Source: Streptococcus macedonicus ACA-DC 198
GTDB taxonomy: Bacteria; Bacillota; Bacilli; Lactobacillales; Streptococcaceae
DNA: 64,000 nucleotides
Assembly: GCA_000283635.1 (NCBI GenBank)
Contig: HE613569.1
Coordinates: forward strand, 1,327,501 to 1,391,500
Reading direction: 5' to 3'
The notes under the pieces are model-generated. The model saw nothing but the letters and a program-made list of their open reading frames with translations, was not told the origin of the DNA and searched no databases. How positions within the stretch are numbered: the stretch's first letter is position 1; every line of letters starts with the position of its first letter. Made by a program: the position numbers and the translations under genes. Below are positions 8,867 through 16,724 of this stretch, in pieces.

Positions 8867-9548
8867 TGGCTACTGCTTCGAAAATAGTAATTTTTCTCAC
8901 TTCAAATGAATATCAGATATTTTTCGCGAATTTTATAATCAAGTTAGCCACCTGAAAAATAAAAAAACATCATAGTGAAAAATCATGTATTATTAGGGTT
9001 CCAATACCAACTAATAAGGAGATTTTCACTATGACGTATTCAAATTCTACCATAACTCGTTTAAAAGGTCAGCACCTAACAGCCATTGAACGTGGAAAAA
9101 TTGCCGCTTGGCATAGCGAAGGAATATCCAATCGGCAAATTGCCAAAAGGTTAGGTGTGGTTCCTCAAACAATTAACAATGAGTTGAAGCGTGGAAAATT
9201 GAAACAAGTGAAAAAGATCAATGGGAAATGTCATTATTTCTTCAAGTATAATGCAGAATTTGCTCAAAATCGGTATAGAAACAACCGACAACGATGCCAT
9301 CGGAAAGAAAAAATTTTTCAAGTCCGTACCTTTTTGGCGTACGTTATCGAACGGTTTAAAACAAAGGGCTATTCTCCAGATGTAACGGTTGGTTTTGCAC
9401 GAGTCCATCGACTCTTTTCTCCAGCTGAAATGGTTTGTACGACCACCCTCTATAAGTATATTGACAAGCAACGTCTTGAAATCAAAAACATTTATTTACT
9501 GAGGAAAACAATACGTAAACCAGCACAAACCAAGCAGGTAAAAAATCG
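8867..9548 (+). mobile_element. IS30-family element fragment
   Basis: A left portion with leader (about 8950-9030) and the first 170 codons of an IS30-type transposase remain. The transposase breaks off at about 9548, where an oxidoreductase gene begins in another frame. I could not locate the exact left terminal repeat; the stretch 8867-8950 between the Ig gene and the leader has no gene and may belong to it or to another element. Confidence 0.6.
9031..9548 (+). pseudogene. IS30-family transposase, N-terminal part only
   Basis: ATG at 9031 follows AAGGAG at the usual spacing. The N-terminal helix-turn-helix (LTAIERGKIAAWHSEGISNRQIAKRLG, then the NELKRG segment) is the IS30 DNA-binding domain. 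The linker region GYSPDVTVGFARVHRL and TTLYKYIDKQRLEIKN, which precede the catalytic core, are also present. The DDE core is absent: after KNRK the frame enters unrelated DNA and stops at 9577-9579. It is non-functional as a transposase but may still bind IS ends. Confidence 0.75.
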
Positions 9549-9898
9549 AAAAGTTCGAAGACTTTGTTGCAGTGATTGAGACCGGATTTGACCAAACAAA
9601 AGAGACGGTGGCGGAATTACAAGGAACAAAAGGGAAAATCACGGTCCCAAACTTCCATCGCCCCGCTTCTTTTACCGTAACGATTGACCAAGAAGACATG
9701 ATCTGTGATATTGGGTACGAGATCGATGATTTCCATTCAGAGATTCAATCAGTTCACACCGCACTTGCACAAGGACAACTCGAAAATCCCTTGATGTCCT
9801 TAACAGATAGTATTGCCTGTATCGCTTTAGCTGATGAACTAAGAAGCTTACTAGATGCAGAAAAAAAGACATTTAAGATCATACCCCATCGTTTTTGA
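9548..9898 (+). pseudogene. Gfo/Idh/MocA-family oxidoreductase, C-terminal fragment
   Basis: In frame from about 9548 the sequence reads EKFEDFVAVIETGFDQTKET, then LQGTKGKITVPNFHRPASFTV, and ends after a helical region at 9898. The motif G-T/S-K-G-x-I-x-V-P-x-F-x-R-P is typical of the C-terminal alpha/beta domain of NAD(P)-dependent sugar or diol dehydrogenases of this family. The NAD-binding Rossmann half is missing because the IS30 fragment replaced it. A GTG at 9572 could start translation, but the product would lack the cofactor domain. The natural stop is followed by a good terminator. Confidence 0.65.
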
Positions 9899-9902
9899 AT
9901 AG

Positions 9903-9936
9903 AACTGACCAGTGGCTATCATTCGGTCAGTTTTTA
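9903..9936 (+). terminator. Rho-independent terminator
   Basis: AACTGACC (9903-9910) and GGTCAGTT (9925-9932) form an 8-bp stem followed by TTTT, five bases after the oxidoreductase stop. Confidence 0.8.
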
Positions 9937-9960
9937 TGTGTCAAAAATTGAGCGCTTTCT

Positions 9961-9990
9961 TTGACGGTTTCGAAATGCTTATATTATATT
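9961..9990 (+). promoter_or_regulatory. Promoter of the small membrane protein gene
   Basis: TTGACG at 9961-9966 is followed after about 17 bases by a TATATT-like -10 box near 9984. Just upstream, GAGCGCTTTCTT resembles part of a catabolite (cre) site, but the match is incomplete. Confidence 0.45.
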
Positions 9991-10036
9991 TATTGAGTAT
10001 ATTTTTATACAAATAGAAAAAGAAAGGAAAGCGCCC

Positions 10037-10261
10037 ATGACACCAGAAATTATTACGTATCTTATTTGTTTATTGACCTTTGCTTATCTAGCTGTGACGA
10101 TTTTTACTTTTGTAAAAAATCGCCGGACAGGTGACGGTTATCGCCTCCGAATTTTTTACGTGCTGGCAGCAGCCCTCGTCTTTTTGCTTTCCGTTTATGC
10201 AATCGCTACCGGTCAAACCTATGACGACTTGGTTACATCGATAAATGATTTTTTTCAATAA
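10037..10261 (+). CDS. Small two-helix membrane protein, function unknown
   Basis: A 74-residue protein with two hydrophobic helices (IITYLICLLTFAYLAVTIFT and IFYVLAAALVFLLSVYAIA) separated by a positively charged loop (KNRRTGDGYRLR), and a short acidic tail. The loop charge suggests both termini outside. ATG at 10037 follows AAAGAAAGGAAAG at normal spacing, and a promoter lies upstream. I do not recognise the family. It stands alone between an oxidoreductase fragment and a restriction-type remnant. Codon pattern and signals suggest a real gene. Confidence 0.6.
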   Translation: MTPEIITYLICLLTFAYLAVTIFTFVKNRRTGDGYRLRIFYVLAAALVFLLSVYAIATGQTYDDLVTSINDFFQ

Positions 10262-10392
10262 AACACCGTTGGCACGAAGCCCTGCGGATCTCTTCGTTTT
10301 TGAACCTCTGGTTGAGGGAAGGATCAAAACGGAAACGAGCCAATGAAAAACTGCTATTCGATGGCTTTTTCATCAGGACCTTCTATACCGAA

Positions 10393-10802
10393 TCAATGTC
10401 TTTTAACAAATGATGTCTGACTTTTATGGAGGTGTGCATGCTCATTCAGCTTAAAGAAGCGAAGCTTTCCGATGTACTTTCTATCTACTTGATACAAAAA
10501 GCTGCCTTCAAAATAATCGTTTACCAAGATATATCGTGGTTTAGACTTTTGTTCTTTTATTGACTGAGCAATCACATCAATCGTAATAACGACATCGCCT
10601 TCGATTTCTTCATAGTGAAGTTTGTTCTTAATTACAAATGGTTCACTGTTATCGAATTTTGATTTTGCCCGTGTTATTGATGTTTTAGGAATGTCATACA
10701 ACGCCAAAAATTGAGTGATGAAATCATCCCCACTATTATTTGCAAGTATTTTTTTACACCATCTTCAATTTCAGTGATGTTTAAAACTTTATTTTTTGCC
10801 AT
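10393..10802 (-). pseudogene. N-terminal remnant of a restriction-type DNA methyltransferase (uncertain), frameshifted
   Basis: From ATG at 10802 the frame reads MAKNKVLNITEIEDGVKK, then a run of seven A causes a frameshift; the other frame continues as LANNSGDDFITQFLALYDIP and KPRYILVNDYFEGSFLYQVD. The segment around FL-ALYDIPKTSITRAK and KSKPRYILVNDY resembles, from memory, the N-terminal domain of large type IIG/Eco57I-like restriction-methylation proteins. The gene ends after 137 residues, so methylase and nuclease parts are gone. A controller-like HTH protein gene sits directly upstream, as in many restriction systems. The family call is tentative; the frameshift itself is clear. Confidence 0.4.
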
Positions 10803-11024
10803 TTACTTAACATCCTCCGCGTCTATAACATCAGAACTGATTATTTCACTAAAATCAACATTCAAAGCAGCAGCAATTTTCAATAATGATTCCATCGCCA
10901 CTAACTCATTTTTCCCAAGTTTTGCTATAACATTAGGGATAACACCTGAAATTACACGGAGTTGAGTTTTGTTCATATTTAAATCAATCAATAACTTCCA
11001 CAATTTATTATAAGAAATTGACAT
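10803..11024 (-). CDS. XRE-family helix-turn-helix regulator (restriction-controller-like)
   Basis: A 73-residue one-domain protein (MSISYNKLWKLLIDLNMNKTQLR, then IAKLGKNELVAMESLLKIAAALN, then DFSEII). This is the compact Cro/CI-like HTH often found just before modification or restriction genes, where it controls their expression. Its stop codon ends immediately before the ATG of the methylase remnant, so both were one operon. With that partner broken, it may be an orphan regulator. The HTH assignment is firm; the controller role is inferred from context. Confidence 0.75.
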   Translation of the reverse strand: MSISYNKLWKLLIDLNMNKTQLRVISGVIPNVIAKLGKNELVAMESLLKIAAALNVDFSEIISSDVIDAEDVK

Positions 11025-11189
11025 ACTGCACCTCTATTCTACTTCTAACCTTTATTACATCATTTATAAGCTATTAATATTACACGAAACATGAAATATT
11101 TTCGCGAACTCAAACTATTATTCAAAAATCAAACATACTAAGAACACTGATGCGTAAACGTGCTCAAAAAGCCCCCTACAGCCTGCCAT

Positions 11190-11275
11190 CTTTCCTGTAG
11201 CGACAACCCCCAAAACGCAATCTGGTAGTGACATCCTACCCCAAAATTAATCCTGTAGTGTCACCTCTACCTATT
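11190..11275. repeat. Three iteron-like direct repeats
   Basis: CCTGTAGCGACAACC (from 11194), CTGGTAGTGACATCC (from 11222) and CCTGTAGTGTCACC (from 11252) are related 14-15-bp units, 28 and 30 bp apart, close to three helical turns. They lie in a gene-free stretch (11,045-11,290) just outside the ICE. Iterons of a lost replication or excision module are one possibility; nothing else in the stretch is recognisable. Confidence 0.4.
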
Positions 11276-11307
11276 TCAAGTGAGTTGATATGTTTTCGAA
11301 AAGAAAA

Positions 11308-11352
11308 ATCGAGATCTCAGACCGATATGACTACCAATCTAAAAATCTCGAT
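11308..11352. terminator. Terminator-like hairpin downstream of rumA remnant
   Basis: ATCGAGAT (11308-11315) and ATCTCGAT (11345-11352) form an 8-bp stem with a 29-base loop and A/T runs outside. It lies about 40 bases past the rumA stop and was presumably the chromosomal terminator of that gene. Confidence 0.5.
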
Positions 11353-11393
11353 TATCCTCAAAACCTTATCTATCAAGTTTTTGTAGCTTATCC

Positions 11394-11438
11394 TTACTTT
11401 TTCCGTGACAGCAGTGCTACTGTCTCAACATGTGTTGT
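11394..11438 (-). pseudogene. Last codons of rumA/rlmD: left attachment site (attL) of the ICE
   Basis: On the minus strand the sequence reads TTHVETVALLSRKK followed by TAA at 11394-11396. H-V-E-T-V-A-L-L is the invariant C-terminus of RumA/RlmD-type 23S rRNA uracil-C5 methyltransferases. Nothing before this tail resembles rumA; instead the stop codon of the large serine recombinase (11425-11427) overlaps it in another frame. This is what is expected when an ICE enters the 3' end of rumA, a known target of serine-recombinase ICEs in streptococci. The rest of rumA should lie at the other ICE end, outside the window. Confidence 0.75.
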
Positions 11439-13179
11439 CTATTCCTTGAGAATACAATTTTTTGTCCTCGTCACAGTTTTGAGGACACAATTCATCTGAT
11501 TCTAGTTTAGCATTTTTACGTTTACTTTTGAATTGTTTGCCATCCTTATTTTGTGTTTCTCCTGTTTTGAAAATAATAGTTAACATTGCAGGATCAATTT
11601 CACCATCGCTATTAACACCACCTACAATAATTTTCTCAACGATGCTCTCAAAAACTGTACGATCAAACTCAGTGAGCATTTTCTGTGAAGACAGTAATTG
11701 TTTAAACTCAGTTAGTCTTTTCTTAACATCAATTTCTGACTTCAATGTTGTTTCAACATTTACTTTTTCTTCTGCAAGATATTCTTTTTCTAAGGAGAGC
11801 TCATTATATTTTTCATTATAAATTGAATCACTTATTTTTCCTTCTAGTTTTAAATTTACAAGATTCTCCTCTTTTTTTAGTAAAGTACGAAGCTTATTAG
11901 TTATTTTTTTCAGTTCCTTGTTGAGGCTATTGTCATTTAATTCAGATTCAATCGTTTCAAGTAAATCTGACACTATATTTTCATTTGAATGATAGAGTTG
12001 TCTATATGCTTCCATGAAAGCTCCCTCAATAGCCAGTTCCTCTAATCCTTTACTATGTTTACAGTATTTTTTCCCTTTTTTTATCGAAGTAACACAATGC
12101 CACACAACTTTTCGATAATCTGAACGACAGTGCCAACTTCTCCTAGACAATAATGAACCACAAAAGCCACATTCTAACATACTACTAAAAGCATACATTT
12201 TTGAATAGCGTTCACGTTTTCCATTTACATTCGCAACTGTCTTTTTATTTCCTGCCCTACGCAACCTAATCTCCTGAGCTTTCTCAAAGTCTTCTTTAGA
12301 TATTATAGGTTCATGATTATCTTTGATGTAGTACTTATCTTCTTCACCAAAATTACTTAAACGTCTCTTGCTTATTGGATCCACTGTAAAAGTTTTGCCC
12401 ATTAGAATATCGCCTTTATATTTTTCATTCTTTATGATTCCTAAGACTGTTGTATCATTCCAATGATCTAATCCTCTCGGCGATTTGTAACCTAGTTCAT
12501 CAAGTTCCCTTGCTATGACTTTCCCTCCAATACCTTCTAAGTACCTTTCAAAGATATAACGAACTATTTTGGCTTCTTTTTTATTGATTGAAAGTTGCTT
12601 GGTTTCTACATCATAGTCATACCCCAAGCACCCTTGAAACCCTATCAGTTCACCACGTTGCATCTTCATTTTTAATCCCTTTTTCACATGTGCAGATGTA
12701 TTTTCTACTTCTTGCTGTGCAACAGAGCTAAGAATGGTTAGAAGTAATTCTCCATCCATAGTAAGGGTATCAATGTTCTCTTCCTCAAAATATACTCCAA
12801 TTTGCATATCCTTTAACATTCTGACATACTTCAAAGTATCTAAGGTGTTTCTTGCAAATCTAGCAATTGCTTTTGTTACAATATAATCAATTTCTCCATT
12901 TACACAATCATTGATTAAGCGTTGAAAATCTTGTCTCTTTCCTACTTGAGTTCCTGAAATCCCCTCATCTGCATAGATATCAGCGAGTTCCCAATCTGAA
13001 CGCTGAGAAATGTAATCTTTATAATGTTTCACCTGAGATTCATAACTGTTCTTCTGATCCTCACTATCAGAACTCACTCGGCAATAAGCAGCAACCCTTT
13101 TTAAATGTCTTTCAACATTGACACCTCTACGTCGAACTAAAGAATCAGCTTTTATTATTTCAACATTATTTGTTTTCAT
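11425..13179 (-). CDS. Large serine recombinase (ICE integrase/excisionase)
   Basis: A 584-residue site-specific recombinase of TndX/Tn-integrase size. The resolvase catalytic domain is at the start (VAAYCRVSSDSEDQKNSYESQ, with the nucleophilic Ser in YCRVS; YADEGISGT; FARNTLDTL). A recombinase domain follows (GYDYDVETKQL, RYLEGIGGKVIARELDELGY, IIKNEKYKGDI), then a zinc ribbon with paired cysteines (CGFCGSLLSRRSWHC, then WHC and YCKH) and a long coiled coil in the C-terminal third. It catalyses integration and excision at attL/attR, here in rumA; its stop codon overlaps the rumA tail. A 42-residue SHOCT-like gene lies 54 bases upstream. It looks intact. Confidence 0.9.
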   Translation of the reverse strand: MKTNNVEIIKADSLVRRRGVNVERHLKRVAAYCRVSSDSEDQKNSYESQVKHYKDYISQRSDWELADIYADEGISGTQVGKRQDFQRLINDCVNGEIDYIVTKAIARFARNTLDTLKYVRMLKDMQIGVYFEEENIDTLTMDGELLLTILSSVAQQEVENTSAHVKKGLKMKMQRGELIGFQGCLGYDYDVETKQLSINKKEAKIVRYIFERYLEGIGGKVIARELDELGYKSPRGLDHWNDTTVLGIIKNEKYKGDILMGKTFTVDPISKRRLSNFGEEDKYYIKDNHEPIISKEDFEKAQEIRLRRAGNKKTVANVNGKRERYSKMYAFSSMLECGFCGSLLSRRSWHCRSDYRKVVWHCVTSIKKGKKYCKHSKGLEELAIEGAFMEAYRQLYHSNENIVSDLLETIESELNDNSLNKELKKITNKLRTLLKKEENLVNLKLEGKISDSIYNEKYNELSLEKEYLAEEKVNVETTLKSEIDVKKRLTEFKQLLSSQKMLTEFDRTVFESIVEKIIVGGVNSDGEIDPAMLTIIFKTGETQNKDGKQFKSKRKNAKLESDELCPQNCDEDKKLYSQGIDNTC

Positions 13180-13233
13180 AACTGAAATTCCTCCTTTTGA
13201 TTCTATATTACCGCGTTCAAATAAAAAGGTCAG

Positions 13234-13362
13234 CTATTTTGTGTACTTAATACGCAGTTTGTTTCTGATTTTTTCATACTCATTTTTAGATAGCATATTT
13301 CTTGAGTATAAAAAGTTAAGCATTGATAATTGCATACTATATATTACTACTGATTGTTCCAA
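13234..13362 (-). CDS. Small SHOCT-like protein preceding the recombinase
   Basis: A 42-codon gene starting with TTG at 13362 behind GGAGG (seven-base spacing). The product ends in LSMLNFLYSRNMLSKNEYEKI, which fits the SHOCT pattern (hydrophobic helix, short loop, then a helix with N/E-EYE). Such genes commonly sit just upstream of large serine recombinases in ICEs, in the same operon; their role is unknown, possibly as a recombination accessory. The strong ribosome binding site and the conserved position argue that it is real despite its length. Confidence 0.55.
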   Translation of the reverse strand: MEQSVVIYSMQLSMLNFLYSRNMLSKNEYEKIRNKLRIKYTK

Positions 13363-13639
13363 AACTTTTCCTCCTGATAACGTGTTACTCTATAATTTCC
13401 TCAGTAGGTATGATTGGTTAAATCATTCATGGGCATTTCACCCGCTGTCCTTTTACGATGGCAGCCTGAACGTTCAGAAGTATCATTGTCCTTATTTGTG
13501 GTTATGGCAGATAGAGAACCACTCTATTTTATAGCTAATAATTTTCGCTCCTATCACGGCGTATCTCACTAAATTGCTCGACAAATAAGAAAGTCCCACC
13601 TCGGTTTATTCAATTGTCAATGAACAAATCAAGGAGAGA
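13363..13639. other. Spacer without a recognised gene
   Basis: Short minus-strand frames exist, including one with VKGQRVKCP that could be the start of a decayed cysteine-rich small protein, but none has a clear ribosome binding site and full family match. No terminator or repeat is obvious. Confidence 0.35.
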
Positions 13640-13864
13640 CTATTTTATTTTATGTTTTATCCTATCTGGATAATCTGTTAACCCTAATAGGTAATCTGTA
13701 CTAACGTTATAGAGTTTAGAAAGTTGCACTAGAACATCTGCCGTTAAGGCAACCTCTCCTCTCTCAATTTTTGCATAATTTGTATGAGAGAAGGAAAGTA
13801 AATTTGCAACAAACCTTTGAGTGAAATCATGATCTTCCCTCAAATCCCTTATCCGTTGGTACAT
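13640..13864 (-). CDS. XRE-family transcriptional regulator
   Basis: A 74-residue repressor-like protein. The HTH runs from YQRIRDLREDHDFTQRFVANLLSFSHTNYAKIERGE to the conserved recognition and support helices, followed by VQLSKLYNVSTDYLLGLTDY, the usual end of SinR/phage-repressor-type domains. It lies upstream of the recombinase in the same direction and probably controls the recombination module. Its own promoter region contains the palindrome TGTCATAATATGACA, a likely autoregulatory site. The HTH family is certain; the target is inferred. Confidence 0.8.
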   Translation of the reverse strand: MYQRIRDLREDHDFTQRFVANLLSFSHTNYAKIERGEVALTADVLVQLSKLYNVSTDYLLGLTDYPDRIKHKIK

Positions 13865-13917
13865 ATAGCTTTCTCCTAAGAAAAGTATATGTCACTTTCA
13901 GAAAAAAGCTGGGAAAT

Positions 13918-13932
13918 TGTCATAATATGACA
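13918..13932. promoter_or_regulatory. Palindromic operator upstream of the XRE gene
   Basis: TGTCAT-AAT-ATGACA is a perfect 6-bp palindrome with a 3-base centre, about 55 bases before the XRE start codon. Related half-sites (TGTCA, TGACG) lie close on both sides. It is typical of an HTH repressor operator. Confidence 0.5.
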
Positions 13933-14143
13933 GTAATTATTGCGTCATTCCTGTAATTATGATAATAGCTCGTGCAAATTTATCATTTAATTTTGCAAGA
14001 AAGTTGTTGTTCTATTCTTTACGTAAATCAGGCTTACTATCATTTCAAGAACAAATCGAAAATCAGCATAGCGATTATTTTATAGATCTGAGTTTCATTT
14101 TATCTACTATGTTGAAGAACTACACAAAAAATTTATCATCACG
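13933..14143. other. Spacer between XRE control region and lantibiotic cluster
   Basis: AT-rich, with short plus-strand frames lacking convincing ribosome binding sites. It marks the downstream border of lantibiotic cluster 1. No clear terminator is seen after the lanG stop. Confidence 0.4.
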
Positions 14144-14881
14144 TTATTCATTATTCTCCAATTTCTTAACAGTTAACCAATAAAAAATGAAACTATACAA
14201 GGAGTTCACTGTAATAAATAACATAAACTCTAAAAATGACATATCATTCAATGCCCTACTTCGTAAACCAATCATCGGCTGAGAATATGGAAATAATTGA
14301 TTAATAAAACCACCTAGCATAATAAAAATAAAACCTGAGAAGGAACCAATTGCTGCAACTCCAACCGATTTAGCAAAATTCCTAGTTTTTGCCATAAGAT
14401 AACTGTGAATCATCAAAACAGAACTTGAACCAATAACTGATAATATTGTAGCTCTCAAAAATAATAATAAATCCTCTATCTGAAATGGAATTTGACTAAG
14501 ATAAAGAGTTAATAAATAGATAGCAAACAGCACTGCTTGAACTACAGATACCAAGAACAAAGCTAATAAAAACTTACTTAGTACCATCTTCTTAACTGAT
14601 GCTTGATTAGCTCGTAGCATTTCAAGTGTTTTTCGTTCAAATTCAGGAAGGATAATTAGACCTGAGAATATAGCTAACATAGCTGGAAAAAGTAACTGCC
14701 CGTTATAAAAAGTCAGCTGTCCCCAAAGAACCCTACTCATCTGTTCTTCAATCAACACATCGTAGTTCAAGAAAAAATTAGCTAATCCAATAAAACTGGA
14801 CAAAGCAAGAAAAATAAGACCAATAGCTAAAATAACTACTTTACGATTCTTAATCCACTCAGCTTTAAAATAATCAATCAT
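14144..14881 (-). CDS. scnG: LanG-type immunity ABC permease (cluster 1)
   Basis: A 245-residue membrane protein with six hydrophobic segments, starting MIDYFKAEWIKNRKVVILAI. It has the size and topology of LanG permeases, which with LanE and the ATPase LanF pump the producer's own lantibiotic off the membrane. It is the last gene of the leftward operon lanA-M-T-F-E-G. The start region has been duplicated: a second copy of its ribosome binding site, ATG and first 16 codons lies directly upstream (70-bp tandem repeat). The gene itself is intact. The scn name is by cluster analogy with streptococcin A-FF22. Confidence 0.75.
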   Translation of the reverse strand: MIDYFKAEWIKNRKVVILAIGLIFLALSSFIGLANFFLNYDVLIEEQMSRVLWGQLTFYNGQLLFPAMLAIFSGLIILPEFERKTLEMLRANQASVKKMVLSKFLLALFLVSVVQAVLFAIYLLTLYLSQIPFQIEDLLLFLRATILSVIGSSSVLMIHSYLMAKTRNFAKSVGVAAIGSFSGFIFIMLGGFINQLFPYSQPMIGLRSRALNDMSFLEFMLFITVNSLYSFIFYWLTVKKLENNE

Positions 14882-14974
14882 AGTTTTCCTCCTTCTTTTT
14901 AACCACTACTTTACGATTCTTAATCCACTCAGCTTTAAAATAATCAATCATAGTTTTCCTCCTTCTTTTTAACC
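14835..14974. repeat. 70-bp perfect tandem duplication at the lanE-lanG junction
   Basis: Units 14835-14904 and 14905-14974 are identical. Each contains the end of lanE (VKKKEENYD and stop), the ribosome binding site AAGGAGGAAAACT and the first codons of lanG. The upstream copy creates a 25-codon mini-frame from 14951 whose stop overlaps the real lanG ATG. Confidence 0.9.
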
Positions 14975-15708
14975 AATAGGTACTTAATAATAAAATAGAC
15001 AAATATACAATAAAATAGATAGATAAGATAGTTGAGTGGTACACTCTTGTCCCAAACAAATATGTAATCTAATTTATCTCCAGAATGTAAAACTTTTATG
15101 CGATAAAGTGCAAGAAAACTTGAACCCCCGAAAGGAAAGATTAGATTTAACCATTTAGATGCTTCGGATAGAACCATCCCTAAAAACCCTGATACAAATC
15201 CAATTCCTAAAACCATACCATGTTTTTCTAATATCATAGATAGAAATAGAAAAAAAGTAATTAAAGTAAAACTAGACATCGTCAAACCTACAACTTGTAA
15301 TAGTAAATTTGAAACAGCAACATCTATACCGTATCTAACAGCATATAAATATACAATCAATACTTGTACTACATTCAATAATAGAAAAATAGTATTCGTA
15401 AAAATAAGCTTTCGTTTGAAAATGGTTATAAGATTTATATTATTCGCTTCTTGTAGTTTAAATGTATTTCCTTCTTTTTCGTTACTAACAATTCGGGATA
15501 CAAAAAGACTAATCGCAATTGGTAAAAAAATAGGAGTAGCTTGTAAATTATTGAAAAATAATCCAATTGTCCTTAACTTTGGTACACCTATGCTTCTTGA
15601 TGCTGCTAGTAATGACCAAGTTACTGCTACAAACATCATCAAAAACGATATCATAAATGATTTTGTTCGTTTACTCTTCAATAATTCGATTTGTAATACC
15701 TTTATCAT
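14944..15708 (-). CDS. scnE: LanE-type immunity ABC permease (cluster 1)
   Basis: A 254-residue membrane protein with six predicted helices, beginning MIKVLQIELLKSKRTKSFMI, the usual N-terminus of LanE/MutE-type bacteriocin self-protection permeases. Its ATG follows the lanF stop by one base or less, so translation is coupled. It should pair with LanG and be driven by LanF in the cytoplasmic membrane to export lantibiotic that has inserted there. The last nine codons plus stop are included in the 70-bp tandem repeat, so the tail sequence occurs twice, but the reading frame is intact. Confidence 0.75.
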   Translation of the reverse strand: MIKVLQIELLKSKRTKSFMISFLMMFVAVTWSLLAASRSIGVPKLRTIGLFFNNLQATPIFLPIAISLFVSRIVSNEKEGNTFKLQEANNINLITIFKRKLIFTNTIFLLLNVVQVLIVYLYAVRYGIDVAVSNLLLQVVGLTMSSFTLITFFLFLSMILEKHGMVLGIGFVSGFLGMVLSEASKWLNLIFPFGGSSFLALYRIKVLHSGDKLDYIFVWDKSVPLNYLIYLFYCIFVYFIIKYLLVKKKEENYD

Positions 15709-15709
15709 T

Positions 15710-16624
15710 TTAAGCCTCCTTCGTTAACGAAAGGAAAATATCTTCTAGGGTCTCACTTTCTCTAACCACTCGGAAAATACGGTATCCGTTTTCTGTCAAA
15801 TAGCTCACCACATTAGCTAATTGATTATTATCAATATTACTTAATTTTACATGACTTGTGGATGCACCCAAAATTTCTACAGTCCCTAGTTCAACTAAAG
15901 TGTGAACAATATTACTCTGTGAAAAATCACCACCAATCTCAATCCAGGTATTTGATTTAATAGCTTCAATTTCTCCTTCATAAACTAGACGACCATGATT
16001 GATAATACCCACTCGATCTGCAATGTGTTCAATTTCTGGAAGAATATGACTAGAAATAAAGACTGTCAGACCTTTTTCTTTGGCTAACTCAACAATCAAT
16101 TCACGAATTTCATGAATACCTGCTGGATCAAGACCATTAGTAGGCTCATCTAATAATAAGATTTTAGGCTTTTTTACTAATGCAAACGCTAAAGAAAGAC
16201 GTTGTTTCATACCTAGAGAATAGGCCTTAACTAATTTTTTTCGATTTTTTTCATCAGCTAATCCAACAAGTTCTAATGTTGGCCAGATATTATTTTCATC
16301 AAATCCCACCATTTTTTGAAACACTAATAAATTTTCGTAACCTGTTAAATTAGGATAATATGAAGGCTCTTCTATCATAGATCCAATCTGACTCAGGTAA
16401 TTTTTGTCTTTTCGAATGTCTTTTTTATTAACAAAAATCTCACCTGAAGTCGGATCTACAAGGGATAGAATCATTTTCATCGTTGTCGTTTTCCCAGCAC
16501 CGTTTGGCCCTAGAAAACCATAAATTTCTCCCTCCCGTACAGTAATTTTTTCAATATCTACAGTAGTAATATCTTTGTAAACTTTTTTTACTTTTTTCAG
16601 CTCAATAATATTATTCATCATCAT
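15710..16624 (-). CDS. scnF: LanF-type immunity ABC ATPase (cluster 1)
   Basis: A 304-residue ABC ATPase with Walker A GPNGAGKTTT, a Q-loop near IGSMIEEPSYYPNLTG (the E-loop variant typical of LanF proteins in place of Q), signature YSLGMKQRL, Walker B ILLLDEPTNGLDP and switch SSHIL. A C-terminal regulatory part follows. The E-loop (EEPSYY) is a known mark of lantibiotic immunity transporters. It energises LanEG. Three ATG codons in a row (16624, 16621, 16618) can start it. About 100 bases separate it from lanT, with no clear terminator. Confidence 0.85.
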   Translation of the reverse strand: MMMNNIIELKKVKKVYKDITTVDIEKITVREGEIYGFLGPNGAGKTTTMKMILSLVDPTSGEIFVNKKDIRKDKNYLSQIGSMIEEPSYYPNLTGYENLLVFQKMVGFDENNIWPTLELVGLADEKNRKKLVKAYSLGMKQRLSLAFALVKKPKILLLDEPTNGLDPAGIHEIRELIVELAKEKGLTVFISSHILPEIEHIADRVGIINHGRLVYEGEIEAIKSNTWIEIGGDFSQSNIVHTLVELGTVEILGASTSHVKLSNIDNNQLANVVSYLTENGYRIFRVVRESETLEDIFLSLTKEA

Positions 16625-16724
16625 TATCCTTTAGCAATCTATTTTATTAGACTACTCCTTTCTTTACATTAATAATTGTACCTGTTCATCTTAAAGATAA
16701 CATTAAGAATGTATAACGCAAGTC

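Noticed and set aside
9961..10036. Full catabolite-repression (cre) site before the small membrane protein
   Set aside because: Only part of the consensus is present around GAGCGCTTTC; not enough to call it.
13118..13534. Plus-strand frame of 138 codons upstream of the recombinase
   Set aside because: It overlaps the recombinase start and the SHOCT-like gene antisense; composition is low-complexity hydrophobic and start signals are missing.
14874..15059. 61-codon minus-strand frame at the lanE-lanG junction
   Set aside because: It arises from the 70-bp duplication joined to lanE read in another frame; only the 25-codon mini-frame has a ribosome binding site.
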